Positions 36,421 to 44,352 of a stretch of DNA of 64,000 bases are shown one piece after another. The stretch lies in the NCBI RefSeq assembly GCF_000797495.1, contig NZ_JTGN01000015.1, forward strand, positions 81,251 to 145,250, given 5' to 3'. The stretch is from Robinsoniella peoriensis (GTDB taxonomy: Bacteria > Bacillota > Clostridia > Lachnospirales > Lachnospiraceae). Under the pieces are notes generated by a model, which was not told the origin of the DNA, ran no database searches, and saw only the letters and a list, made by a program, of their open reading frames with translations. Numbering within the stretch: position 1 is the first letter of the stretch; the number at the start of each line of letters is the position of its first letter. The position numbers and the translations under genes were made by a program.

Positions 36421-37698
36421 TTATTTAATAACACTCATACCACCCATGTATGGACGTAATGCTTCCGGTATACGGATACTTCCATCTTCATTCAAATTGT
36501 TCTCCAGGAAAGCAATTAACATTCTCGGCGGAGCTACTACTGTATTATTTAGTGTATGCGCCAAGTACTTGCCACTTTCCCCATTTACACGTATTTTTAA
36601 TCTTCTTGCCTGTGCATCCCCTAAATTAGAGCAGCTTCCTACTTCAAAATATTTTTTCTGTCTTGGTGACCAGGCTTCTACATCAATAGATTTTACCTTC
36701 AGATCAGCTAAATCTCCGGAGCAGCATTCTAAAGTACGAACAGGAATATCCATAGAACGGAACAGATCAACTGTATTCTGCCATAACTTCTCAAACCATA
36801 CCACGCTGTCTTCTGGTTTACAAACCACGATCATCTCCTGTTTTTCAAACTGATGAATACGGTAGACACCTCTTTCTTCAATACCATGGGCACCCTTTTC
36901 TTTACGGAAACATGGAGAATAGCTTGTCATTGTTTTTGGCAGCTGTTCTTCGGGAATAATCGTATCAATAAACTTACCAATCATAGAATGTTCGCTTGTA
37001 CCAATTAAATAGAGGTCTTCACCTTCTATTTTATACATCATAGCTTCCATTTCTGCAAAACTCATTACACCGGTCACTACATCGCTTCGAATCATAAACG
37101 GTGGAATGCAGTAAGTAAATCCACGGTTGATCATAAAATCACGTGCATAAGAAATGACAGCAGAGTGTAGTCTTGCTATATCACCCATCAGATAATAAAA
37201 CCCGTTTCCTGCTACTTTTCTTGCACTGTCTAAATCAATACCGTCAAATTTTTCCATAATTTCTGTATGATATGGAATTTCAAATTCAGGTACAAAAGGT
37301 TCTCCGTATTTTTGTACTTCCACATTTTCACTATCATCTTTACCAATTGGTACGGATGAGTCAATAATGTTTGGAATTATCATCATAATTTTTTTGAGCT
37401 CTTCTTCAACATTTCTTTCTTTTTCAGATAACTCGTTTAATCTTTCTGCCTGGGAAGCTACCTTCTTTTTAATTTCTTCTGCTTCATCTTTTTTACCCTG
37501 TGCCATTAATCCGCCGATTTGTTTGGATAATTTATTACGCTCAGCTCGTAAAGATTCTACTTCTTTTTTGATATCTCTGTTTTCCTGATCCAACTTTAAA
37601 ACTTCATCTACCTTTTCAAGCTTATAATCCTGAAATTTATTACGAATATTTTGTTTTACAACTTCCGGATTCTCTCTTAAAAATTTTATATCTAACAT
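36421..37698 (-). CDS. serS: Seryl-tRNA synthetase
   Basis: Charges tRNA-Ser with serine. The 425-residue protein has the N-terminal long coiled-coil arm (about 30-100, ENRDIKKEVESLRAERNKLSKQ) that grips the tRNA long variable arm. The class II catalytic core includes motif 2 (YSPCFRKEKGAHGIEERGVYR begins near 265) and motif 3 (TLNNTVVAPPRMLIAFLENN, near 385). Length is typical. No T-box leader is visible; a plain promoter lies at 37766-37794. Confidence 0.98.
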   Translation of the reverse strand: MLDIKFLRENPEVVKQNIRNKFQDYKLEKVDEVLKLDQENRDIKKEVESLRAERNKLSKQIGGLMAQGKKDEAEEIKKKVASQAERLNELSEKERNVEEELKKIMMIIPNIIDSSVPIGKDDSENVEVQKYGEPFVPEFEIPYHTEIMEKFDGIDLDSARKVAGNGFYYLMGDIARLHSAVISYARDFMINRGFTYCIPPFMIRSDVVTGVMSFAEMEAMMYKIEGEDLYLIGTSEHSMIGKFIDTIIPEEQLPKTMTSYSPCFRKEKGAHGIEERGVYRIHQFEKQEMIVVCKPEDSVVWFEKLWQNTVDLFRSMDIPVRTLECCSGDLADLKVKSIDVEAWSPRQKKYFEVGSCSNLGDAQARRLKIRVNGESGKYLAHTLNNTVVAPPRMLIAFLENNLNEDGSIRIPEALRPYMGGMSVIK

Positions 37699-37765
37699 GT
37701 TTTAATGTCCTCTCTTCTATCTTAATTTTACTATAAAATCCTATAATATTAAATTTCTACCTTAT

Positions 37766-37794
37766 ATAATACCCTATTTTTCTTCATTCGTAAA
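37766..37794 (-). promoter_or_regulatory. Promoter of serS
   Basis: On the minus strand: TTTACG, 17 bases, TATTAT, about 67 bases before the serS ATG. Confidence 0.55.
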
Positions 37795-37806
37795 GGGTCA
37801 AAAAAA

Positions 37807-37832
37807 AGCAGATTATTTACATAATATCTGCT
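37807..37832 (-). terminator. Terminator after the parAB-DUF4446 run
   Basis: AGCAGATATTAT and ATAATCTGCT arms on the minus strand are followed by a T run. It separates the partition genes from the serS promoter. Confidence 0.85.
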
Positions 37833-37847
37833 TTTTCGATGACAATT

Positions 37848-38360
37848 TTATATTTCCGTATGGGCATTTACTGCCTGTCTTAGTGCTTCTTTTTCTTCTT
37901 CACCAAGTACAATATAGGACTCACCCTTTACAATTTCCTTAATATAGGTATAACATCCTTCCCTGCTATGGATTGCATTTATAACCAGTCCGTTATCTTC
38001 TTTATCCAACATAGCCAGGGCAAAACTTAATTTACCTCCTACTTCTTTAAAGGCATCGTATTTAACAATTGCAGTTTTATTCAAAGTCCTGTTTTGTATT
38101 TCTTTTATCTGTTTGATTTCCTCCATATGATTTTTACTGGACTCCATCAGCATATCAATATCATTTATATTGTGAAGGATGGTTTTTTCTAATGATATAC
38201 CATCTTTTCCCTTCATGAAAGTTTTATACTTTTTCATAAAACGATCCATTTTAAATGAATTCTTTATTTGGAACACAAAGAGGATGATTATCATAATCAT
38301 CATAAGAATTAAAATAATCCCCGGATCGATTCCTAAAGCATTGATGATTTTACTTTCCAT
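37848..38360 (-). CDS. DUF4446 family membrane protein
   Basis: A 170-residue protein with one N-terminal helix (about 14-32, IILILMMIMIIILFVFQI), a coiled-coil stretch (about 60-95), then a conserved domain with KYDAFKEVGGKLSFALAMLD and HSREGCYTYIKEI. DUF4446 genes are commonly found next to parAB in Clostridia. It lies 12 bases after parB and is probably co-transcribed, but no role in segregation has been shown to my knowledge. Confidence 0.85.
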   Translation of the reverse strand: MESKIINALGIDPGIILILMMIMIIILFVFQIKNSFKMDRFMKKYKTFMKGKDGISLEKTILHNINDIDMLMESSKNHMEEIKQIKEIQNRTLNKTAIVKYDAFKEVGGKLSFALAMLDKEDNGLVINAIHSREGCYTYIKEIVKGESYIVLGEEEKEALRQAVNAHTEI

Positions 38361-38372
38361 TTAATAGCTCCC

Positions 38373-39290
38373 CTATCTGATTGATTCTAACATTTCTACG
38401 ATACGTTCAAGTTCTTCATTGGAGTAGTATTCTATTTGTATCTTACCTTTATTATTTGATTTATGATCAACAATTACTTTTGTACCCAGGATAGCTTTGA
38501 TTTTTTCTTCTATATCTTTATATATAAGACTATTTACAGTATTTTTTTCATCTATTTTCTTTTCTGTCTTCTCTAGCTGGATCGTTTTCATGAGTTTTTC
38601 AGTCTCACGTACACTTAATTTTTCATCAAATATTCTATTCGCAACTGTATACTGTAACTCTTTATCTTCAATTGATAATAAGGCTCTTGCGTGCCCAGTC
38701 GATATCATATCATCTATTACCATCTGCTGAACTCTGTCATCTAATTTAAGTAAACGCATTGAATTTGTAACAGCTGTACGACTTTTGGAAACCCGCTCTG
38801 CAACCTCATCCTGCTTTAAATTAAACTCATTTAATAAGCGTTTATATGCATGAGCTTCTTCAATTGGATTCAAATCTTCTCTTTGAATATTTTCAATCAA
38901 CGAGATTTCTACTCGTTCCTGGTTTGTATAATTTTTAATTATTACCGGAACCTCTTTTAACCCAGCTATTTTAGCAGCTCTCCATCGGCGTTCACCTGCA
39001 ATTATTTCATAATAATCTCCCTTTTTTTGTACAATTAAGGGCTGTATAACGCCAAACTGCTTAATAGATTCAGCAAGTTCTAAGAGCGCATCTTCATCAA
39101 ACTTTTTACGAGGCTGTTCTCTATTTGGTTCTATCTCCGTAATTTTAATTCTTATCTCTTCCTGTTTAACTACTGTCTTGACTTGTTGTTTTTCTTCTTT
39201 TGCATCTTTGACCGTAGTTTTTTGGGAGGTGCTATGTGTCGGTATTAACGAATCCAGTCCTTTTCCCAAACCAGTTTTTTTTACTACCAT
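38373..39290 (-). CDS. parB: Chromosome-partitioning protein ParB (Spo0J)
   Basis: A 305-residue CTP-dependent DNA clamp that loads at parS and spreads. It begins KKTGLGKGLDSLIPTH, has the CTP-binding/arginine patch GERRWRAAKIAGL (about 100-112), a helix-turn-helix for parS (about 150-185, DEVAERVSKSRTAVTNSMRLL) and a C-terminal dimer domain. The start overlaps the parA end by 7 bp. Two matching parS sites lie just upstream of parA. Confidence 0.97.
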   Translation of the reverse strand: MVVKKTGLGKGLDSLIPTHSTSQKTTVKDAKEEKQQVKTVVKQEEIRIKITEIEPNREQPRKKFDEDALLELAESIKQFGVIQPLIVQKKGDYYEIIAGERRWRAAKIAGLKEVPVIIKNYTNQERVEISLIENIQREDLNPIEEAHAYKRLLNEFNLKQDEVAERVSKSRTAVTNSMRLLKLDDRVQQMVIDDMISTGHARALLSIEDKELQYTVANRIFDEKLSVRETEKLMKTIQLEKTEKKIDEKNTVNSLIYKDIEEKIKAILGTKVIVDHKSNNKGKIQIEYYSNEELERIVEMLESIR

Positions 39291-40057
39291 TCTTCTTCTC
39301 CTCTATGTATCACTTCTTCTGCCAATAATTTATAGCTCTCTGCCCCTGTGGATCTGGAATCATAAATATTAATTGGCATTCCATGGCTTGGCGCTTCTGC
39401 AAGACGAATATTACGCGGAATAATTGTCTTATAAATTGTTTGATTTAAATTATTTTTAACATTTTCAACAACCTGTAGTGAAAGATTAGTACGTGCATCA
39501 TACATTGTAAATACTACACCTTCCATTTCCAGTTCCGGATTCAGTCTTTCTCTTACTAAATTAATGGTGTGCATTAATTGAGTTAATCCCTCTAATGCAT
39601 AATACTCACATTGAATTGGTACTAAAACAGTGTCAGATGCGCACATTGAATTCACCGTAAGCATACTTAAAGATGGAGGGCAGTCAATAATAATAAAATC
39701 AAAATTATCTTTTACTTTAGCAACTTCCTTTTTTAAAATATACTCTTTTTCATCAATTTCAATTAATTCGATCTCCGCAGCAGCTAAATTGATATTAGAA
39801 GGCAACAAACTAAGATTTTCATATACATCTTTTATCATGCAATCTTCAATAGTGCATTGTCCTAATAATAACTCATATACTGTATTTTCGGCATCCTCTT
39901 TTTCTACTCCAATACCACTGGTCGCATTACCCTGAGGATCCATATCTATGATTAAAACTTTTTGACCTAATTCTGCCAGGGAGGCAGATAAATTAATGGC
40001 CGTAGTAGTTTTTCCTACGCCGCCCTTTTGATTAGCAACTACGATCGTTCTTCCCAT
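39284..40057 (-). CDS. parA: Chromosome-partitioning ATPase ParA (Soj)
   Basis: A 257-residue ParA ATPase of the chromosomal Soj type. It has the deviant Walker A KGGVGKTTTAINLSASLA (about 10-27), Walker A' IDMDPQGNATSGIG and Walker B FIIIDCPPSLSMLT. No extra N-terminal DNA-binding domain, as expected for the chromosomal kind. It works with ParB to separate origins and influences DnaA activity in Bacillus. AAAGGG precedes the start at modest spacing. Confidence 0.97.
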   Translation of the reverse strand: MGRTIVVANQKGGVGKTTTAINLSASLAELGQKVLIIDMDPQGNATSGIGVEKEDAENTVYELLLGQCTIEDCMIKDVYENLSLLPSNINLAAAEIELIEIDEKEYILKKEVAKVKDNFDFIIIDCPPSLSMLTVNSMCASDTVLVPIQCEYYALEGLTQLMHTINLVRERLNPELEMEGVVFTMYDARTNLSLQVVENVKNNLNQTIYKTIIPRNIRLAEAPSHGMPINIYDSRSTGAESYKLLAEEVIHRGEEEW

Positions 40058-40124
40058 AATTTAATCCCTTTCTTGATTTATACTTTTACATTATAGCACT
40101 TATCGAAATGATAATCTATAAAAA

Positions 40125-40140
40125 TGTTTCACGTGAAACA
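40125..40140. promoter_or_regulatory. parS site 1
   Basis: TGTTTCACGTGAAACA is a perfect 16-bp palindrome that matches the ParB-binding consensus of Firmicutes. It lies 67 bases upstream of parA. Confidence 0.95.
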
Positions 40141-40160
40141 TCATTTATGTAAAATTTAAG

Positions 40161-40190
40161 ATTTCAATGTTTCACGTGAAACATTGAAAT
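40161..40190. promoter_or_regulatory. parS site 2 inside a 30-bp perfect palindrome
   Basis: The 16-bp core (40168-40183) is the same as site 1 and is extended by seven matching bases on each side (ATTTCAA / TTGAAAT). The extension may also make it a hairpin ending the coiled-coil gene transcript, whose stop is five bases away. Confidence 0.93.
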
Positions 40191-40194
40191 CAAT

Positions 40195-41403
40195 TTATAC
40201 GAGATTTTCTAATACATATTTCAGATTTTTAAGTTCCACATTACACTCCTCTTTATTTGTGAGCAATAATTTCTGACACAATTCTATCTTAGACAATAGC
40301 TTTTGCATATCATCACTCCTTATTACCTTGTCACCCGTCTTTCGTCCTGTTGATCTGCTGCTTAAAAATTTATTTTCCAGTGAACTATCAGTAGCAGCCC
40401 CAAAGTTTATTACTTCATTTTCTTCCTTATCTAAAACAGAATTTTTCTTATCCGGTCCCTCCATGATATTAATAAAATGACTGCCGGACTCACTTTCTAT
40501 AACATTGCTTAATTCTTTCATATTATTTCTACTATCTATATTATTAGCAGGTTCCACATCATCTATACTTTTACCTTCTACAATATTTATAAAATGAACA
40601 GGGGTATTCTCTTCCACCTTATTTTTATTACTATTTATAAGCTTATTTTCATCCAAATTTCTATTTCCATCCAAAACTTTATTTTCCAGTGAAGTATACA
40701 AACTTTTTTTATCAAATACATTTTTAATTTCTCTTCTATCTCTGGAACTTTCTGAATTATAATCCATTTTTAAATTAGGATTAAGTCCTGTTCTTACTAC
40801 TCTAGAACTGGTACTACCTTTTTTGTGTGCCAATGCATCAAAAAATTTCCCCGTATTTCCATTTGTTTTAATTTTAATAGTACCATTTTCATTCCAATTT
40901 TTAATTTTCTTTTCATCAATATTCTGTCCTGATTCAACAGATGTTTCTCTATCTTCTTTATTTTCTGTTTTTTCTTTATTTTCTGTTTTTTCTTTATCTT
41001 CTACTTTTACTTTATTATTTACTTTTACATCATTTTTAATATTATGATTATGACCAGTTACTTCAACAATTTCGCTCTCTAACTGCTTTTCTTCTGCTTC
41101 CTGGAACATCTTGTCCAATTCCATTCTTTGTTCCAAAAGACGATTCATTTTTCCTTTTACTGTTTCACGTTCCTGTACAAGATCCTGTAACTTCCGATCA
41201 TATTCCACTATACTGTTTTTTGTGGAATATTTCAAACTTCTTGGAGAAAAAATCACAAAATCTATATCATCATCTTCCTGAAGTCTTTTTATGTGTTCAT
41301 TGATCTCGCCTTCACTTTTGCGGATGGTTTGATACTCTCTATCCAAAATTTCAAATTGAAGTCTATTCGTTCTAAGCTTATCTTCTATGTATTCCTTTAT
41401 CAT
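40195..41403 (-). CDS. Uncharacterised coiled-coil protein next to parABS
   Basis: A 402-residue protein not recognised. Residues about 1-125 are mostly helical with coiled-coil heptads (YDRKLQDLVQERETVKGKMN). Residues about 130-345 are hydrophilic and low-complexity, rich in Asn, Lys, Glu and Ser, including KEKTENKEKTENKEDRE and two copies of a HFINI(V/M)EG motif (HFINIVEG, HFINIMEG). The last 45 residues are again helical (MQKLLSKIELCQKLLLTN). No signal peptide, membrane helix or enzyme motif. It sits directly upstream of parA across both parS sites. AAGAAGGAAAAATA precedes the ATG. A structural or DNA-organising role is possible but unproven. Confidence 0.7.
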   Translation of the reverse strand: MIKEYIEDKLRTNRLQFEILDREYQTIRKSEGEINEHIKRLQEDDDIDFVIFSPRSLKYSTKNSIVEYDRKLQDLVQERETVKGKMNRLLEQRMELDKMFQEAEEKQLESEIVEVTGHNHNIKNDVKVNNKVKVEDKEKTENKEKTENKEDRETSVESGQNIDEKKIKNWNENGTIKIKTNGNTGKFFDALAHKKGSTSSRVVRTGLNPNLKMDYNSESSRDRREIKNVFDKKSLYTSLENKVLDGNRNLDENKLINSNKNKVEENTPVHFINIVEGKSIDDVEPANNIDSRNNMKELSNVIESESGSHFINIMEGPDKKNSVLDKEENEVINFGAATDSSLENKFLSSRSTGRKTGDKVIRSDDMQKLLSKIELCQKLLLTNKEECNVELKNLKYVLENLV

Positions 41404-41497
41404 TATTTTTCCTTCTTACAGTTTCATCTATTTAAAATAAAATCCAATAATTTGTTTTATTTCTATATACTATCATATACTAAATTCCGACATTAGG

Positions 41498-41534
41498 AAA
41501 GCAATTTTTTACATTCCCTTAAATTGCTTTTTTT
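41498..41534 (+). terminator. Terminator-like hairpin pointing right, with no gene before it
   Basis: AAAGCAATTT and AAATTGCTTT form a 10-bp stem followed by T residues in the rightward direction. The nearest gene on its left is leftward. It may stop antisense transcription or be a relic. The rest of 41404-41578 shows no gene. Confidence 0.5.
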
Positions 41535-41578
41535 ATAAATTCTTATTACTTTAAAACCGCATTACCAGAAAAAAAGAA

Positions 41579-41607
41579 TTGTAAGTCTTTGCAATATAGC
41601 TTATAAT
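41579..41607 (+). promoter_or_regulatory. Promoter of the alpha/beta-hydrolase-fold gene
   Basis: TTGTAA, 17 bases, TATAAT, about 60 bases before the start codon. Confidence 0.65.
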
Positions 41608-41667
41608 ATAGATAAAGTTTGCGTGACTTAAAAGTTACGATTTTGTTTAGAAAGGGGTTACAGCATT

Positions 41668-42612
41668 ATGAAACACAAAATAAAAACTACGATCCTACTC
41701 ACCACATTTGCAATTGCTGTGATGCACATTATTAATAAATGTATAGCCTCAGCCGCTGTAATAAAACATATGTTAAATGCAAATACCGGAAACTATTTTG
41801 AGTGGAGATTTGGTAATGTATTTTATACCAAATCCGGTCATGGAAACCCTTTGCTTTTAATTCATGATCTTACTCCCTATTCATCCTCTTATGAATGGAA
41901 TGAAGTAATTCGTAAATTATCAAAGAACCATACTGTTTATGCTATTGACTTGTTGGGATGTGGTCGCTCTGATAAGCCAAACTTAACTTACACGAATTTT
42001 TTGTACGTTCAATTAGTTACTGATTTTGTAAAAAAAGTGATTGGTCAAAAAACTAATGTAGCTGCTACTGGCATTTCTTCTTCTTTTGTTGTTATGGCAT
42101 GTCACAATGATTCCGAGTTATTTAATAAAATATTTATGGTTAATCCGGAAAAATTGTCCAAGTTAAACAGTATACCAGGAAAACGTTCTAAAGTGACCAA
42201 ATTTTTAATGGATCTGCCGATAATAGGCACCACTGTCTATAATATGATCATTAACAGGTCAAATTTAGAATATCGTTTTACAGAAGAATATATTTATAAT
42301 CCTTTCCGTTTAAAAGGAAAATATATAGATGTATATTATGAGACTGCTCATTTAAAAGACAGTGGCGGAAAATATTTACTTTCCAGCTTAAATGGTCTTT
42401 ATTTAAATGTAAATATTGCACATGCCCTAAAAGAAATAAACAATAGTATTTTTATCATTGCAGGCAGTAAATGTCAGGATATGGATGGCATTATAGCTAA
42501 CTACGTAGAAATTAATCCGGCAATTGAAACAGCGTATGTAAATGATACAAAGTCTCTTCCTCAAGTGGAAGCTGCTGACTCCTTCCTTGAACAATTAAAT
42601 ATTTTTCTTTAA
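41668..42612 (+). CDS. Alpha/beta-hydrolase-fold protein, probably membrane-anchored and possibly inactive
   Basis: A 314-residue protein with an N-terminal hydrophobic segment (about 8-30) that looks like an anchor or signal. The fold is clear: LLLIHDL (oxyanion strand), YAIDLLGCGRSDKP (strand 4 and loop), nucleophile elbow ATGISSSFVVMAC and a closing LPQVEAADSFLEQL. The elbow is G-I-S-S-S rather than G-x-S-x-G. Where the catalytic His should stand (usually GHxPQ-E) the sequence reads KSLPQVE. The triad therefore looks incomplete. It has its own promoter and terminator. Function unknown. Confidence 0.8.
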   Translation: MKHKIKTTILLTTFAIAVMHIINKCIASAAVIKHMLNANTGNYFEWRFGNVFYTKSGHGNPLLLIHDLTPYSSSYEWNEVIRKLSKNHTVYAIDLLGCGRSDKPNLTYTNFLYVQLVTDFVKKVIGQKTNVAATGISSSFVVMACHNDSELFNKIFMVNPEKLSKLNSIPGKRSKVTKFLMDLPIIGTTVYNMIINRSNLEYRFTEEYIYNPFRLKGKYIDVYYETAHLKDSGGKYLLSSLNGLYLNVNIAHALKEINNSIFIIAGSKCQDMDGIIANYVEINPAIETAYVNDTKSLPQVEAADSFLEQLNIFL

Positions 42613-42617
42613 ACTAT

Positions 42618-42660
42618 AAAAGTTAATCATTTCAGTGTTAAATATGAGTGATTAACTTTT
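42618..42660 (+). terminator. Terminator of the alpha/beta-hydrolase-fold gene
   Basis: AAAAGTTAATCA and TGATTAACTTTT form a 12-bp A/T-rich stem with a T run, six bases after the stop codon. Confidence 0.8.
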
Positions 42661-42785
42661 TATATTGTTTAATTATTATAATCTTAATATCATAAAACAT
42701 TTTTATGATCCAAACTTACTTATATTATCAAATTGACAATAAACAAATATATATAAATAGTATTAATAAAATATTTTTTACATTA

Positions 42786-42841
42786 TTGGCAAACGACCAC
42801 CGGACGTTTATAATAAAATTCGCAAAGCGACCATTGGTCGC
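42786..42841 (+). promoter_or_regulatory. Promoter with two operators for TetR gene 3
   Basis: TTGGCA (42786-42791), 17 bases, TATAAT (42809-42814). Operator A, ACGACCACCGGACGT (42792-42806), fills the spacer between the two boxes. Operator B, GCGACCATTGGTCGC (42827-42841), lies just after the start point and has perfect 7-base arms. The shared CGACCA half-site suggests one protein binds both, most simply the TetR regulator encoded 21 bases further on. Confidence 0.8.
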
Positions 42842-42861
42842 TAGTATAAGGAGAATATACT

Positions 42862-43455
42862 ATGGCTAAAGGATTAACACTTACAAAAGAACAGATACTG
42901 CAACGTCAAAACGAAATAGCCTCTATAGCACTTAGCTTTTTTAATAAAAAAGGATTTCAAAAAACTTCCATGCGGGAGATTGCTGAAGCTGCCGCAATGG
43001 GTAAATCCAGCCTGTATGACTTTTTTACAGCAAAAGATGAAATTGTTGTTTTTATTGTTGAAGAAAAGATGAAAAACCTACTGCAGGATACAAGAAATAT
43101 AATAACACTGAACTTATCTCCCACAAGTTGTTTAAAGAAGCTTATGGAGATGAATCTTACATATACAAAAGAAAACAGCGGACTTCTTTTGTGGGTAAAA
43201 TCAGAAGAAAGATTTTTAGCTGCTGCGTATCAAAAGCGATTAAAAAAGCTGCATTATGACTATCAGGATATGTTTCAATCCGTTATTGAGAGAGGCATTT
43301 CTGACGGTTTCTTTCGCAATACAGATTCTTCTCTTGCAACCAGATTACTTATTAACTCCATGCTATCCATTGTATATACTACAAGATCTTCCAATAGTCC
43401 GGAGGATATGCTAAATATGACACTAGATATTTTTCTACACGGAATTATTATTTAG
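42862..43455 (+). CDS. TetR/AcrR family transcriptional regulator, likely autoregulated
   Basis: A 197-residue repressor. The helix-turn-helix (about 15-60) includes TSMREIAEAAAMGKSSLYDFF. The C-terminal half is of the plain TetR ligand-binding type. AAGGAG precedes the ATG. Two matching operators in its own promoter imply strong self-control. No efflux or enzyme gene lies beside it in the same transcript; a short non-coding tail with a decayed open reading frame follows, so its original partner may have been lost. Confidence 0.92.
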   Translation: MAKGLTLTKEQILQRQNEIASIALSFFNKKGFQKTSMREIAEAAAMGKSSLYDFFTAKDEIVVFIVEEKMKNLLQDTRNIITLNLSPTSCLKKLMEMNLTYTKENSGLLLWVKSEERFLAAAYQKRLKKLHYDYQDMFQSVIERGISDGFFRNTDSSLATRLLINSMLSIVYTTRSSNSPEDMLNMTLDIFLHGIII

Positions 43456-43469
43456 GGGGTGATTTTATA

Positions 43470-43590
43470 AATTACTTGCCAATGGATATTGAGGGGCCCT
43501 GGAAAAGGGCAGACTGTATATCATTCAGACCAGGCCAATTTAACCGTAAATGGTAAAACCGGAACTGTTACTATGGACAATCCTGCATAG
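43470..43590 (+). pseudogene. Possible gene relic after TetR gene 3
   Basis: After a good ribosome site (AGGGGGTGA, 43455-43463) there is no start codon at the right distance, only ATAAATTAC. One frame then reads 39 codons ending GQTVYHSDQANLTVNGKTG and a stop at 43590; another frame is open for 25 codons from an ATG. It looks like the remains of a gene once coupled to the regulator. I do not recognise the protein. Confidence 0.25.
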
Positions 43591-43612
43591 AGGTATCAAA
43601 ATCTCCACACTA

Positions 43613-43638
43613 ATAGCCTGACAATTAAGTCAGGCTAT
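43613..43638. terminator. Terminator at the end of rsmG
   Basis: ATAGCCTGAC and GTCAGGCTAT form a 10-bp stem with a 6-base loop and includes the rsmG stop codon. It lies between convergent genes; the rightward side has the better T-rich tail (CGGTTCTTTT). Confidence 0.75.
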
Positions 43639-44352
43639 CGGTTCTTTTGCAGGCAGTCCTGCCTTTCTGGGATATTTTCCCGGAGTCTTCTTTACCTTTT
43701 CTATTACAACAAGAGACCGCTCAATATCGCTTCCCGGAAGTGTAAATTTTACTGTATCTTTCATTTTTCCACCAAGCAGAAAAACTGCATTTTTTGCATT
43801 TTGTAACTCATCCTCTATACTGCCGGATTTATAAGAAATAAAGTTTCCATGTAACATTGTATATGGTATACAATATTCAGACAGTGATGCCAGATTTGCC
43901 ACTGCCCTTGAAACGCAGAGATCAAACATCTCCCTGTATTCTTTCTGCTTTGCATAATCTTCTGCCCTGCCATGTATGGCTGTTATCCCTGATAACCCTA
44001 ATTTCCCGATTACTTCATTTAAAAACTTAATCCGCTTATTTAATGAATCCAGCAGTACAACTTCCAAATGAGGGTATACGATCTTAATTGGAATGCCCGG
44101 GAAGCCCGCTCCTGTGCCCATATCCAGGACTTTTTTACATTGCCCAAGATCTGCAGCCTTAACGATAGATAAGCTGTCTACGAAGTGTTTTTGCATGACT
44201 TCGTCATATTCTGTAATCCCCGTAAGGTTCATTACCTTATTCCATTCTACTAATAACTCATAATATGTCTCAAACTGATTTACCTGGGTATCTGTCAGTT
44301 GTATTCCAAGCTCCAGACATCCCTGAATCAGTACGTTGTTCTTTTCCTCCAT
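43630..44352 (-). CDS. rsmG: 16S rRNA (guanine-527-N7) methyltransferase
   Basis: Methylates N7 of G527 in the 16S rRNA 530 loop, using S-adenosylmethionine. The 240-residue protein contains the cofactor motif VLDMGTGAGFPGIPIKI (about 70-86), then VVLLDSLNKRIKFL and the CVSRAVANL segment typical of GidB. Loss of this gene gives low-level streptomycin resistance in other bacteria. Its ATG overlaps the mnmG stop by one base (TAATG), so it is translationally coupled. Confidence 0.97.
   Translation of the reverse strand: MEEKNNVLIQGCLELGIQLTDTQVNQFETYYELLVEWNKVMNLTGITEYDEVMQKHFVDSLSIVKAADLGQCKKVLDMGTGAGFPGIPIKIVYPHLEVVLLDSLNKRIKFLNEVIGKLGLSGITAIHGRAEDYAKQKEYREMFDLCVSRAVANLASLSEYCIPYTMLHGNFISYKSGSIEDELQNAKNAVFLLGGKMKDTVKFTLPGSDIERSLVVIEKVKKTPGKYPRKAGLPAKEPIA

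Noticed and set aside
37699..37806. T-box riboswitch upstream of serS
   Set aside because: No T-box sequence (TGGGTGGTACCGCG-like) or specifier arm, and the leader is too short.
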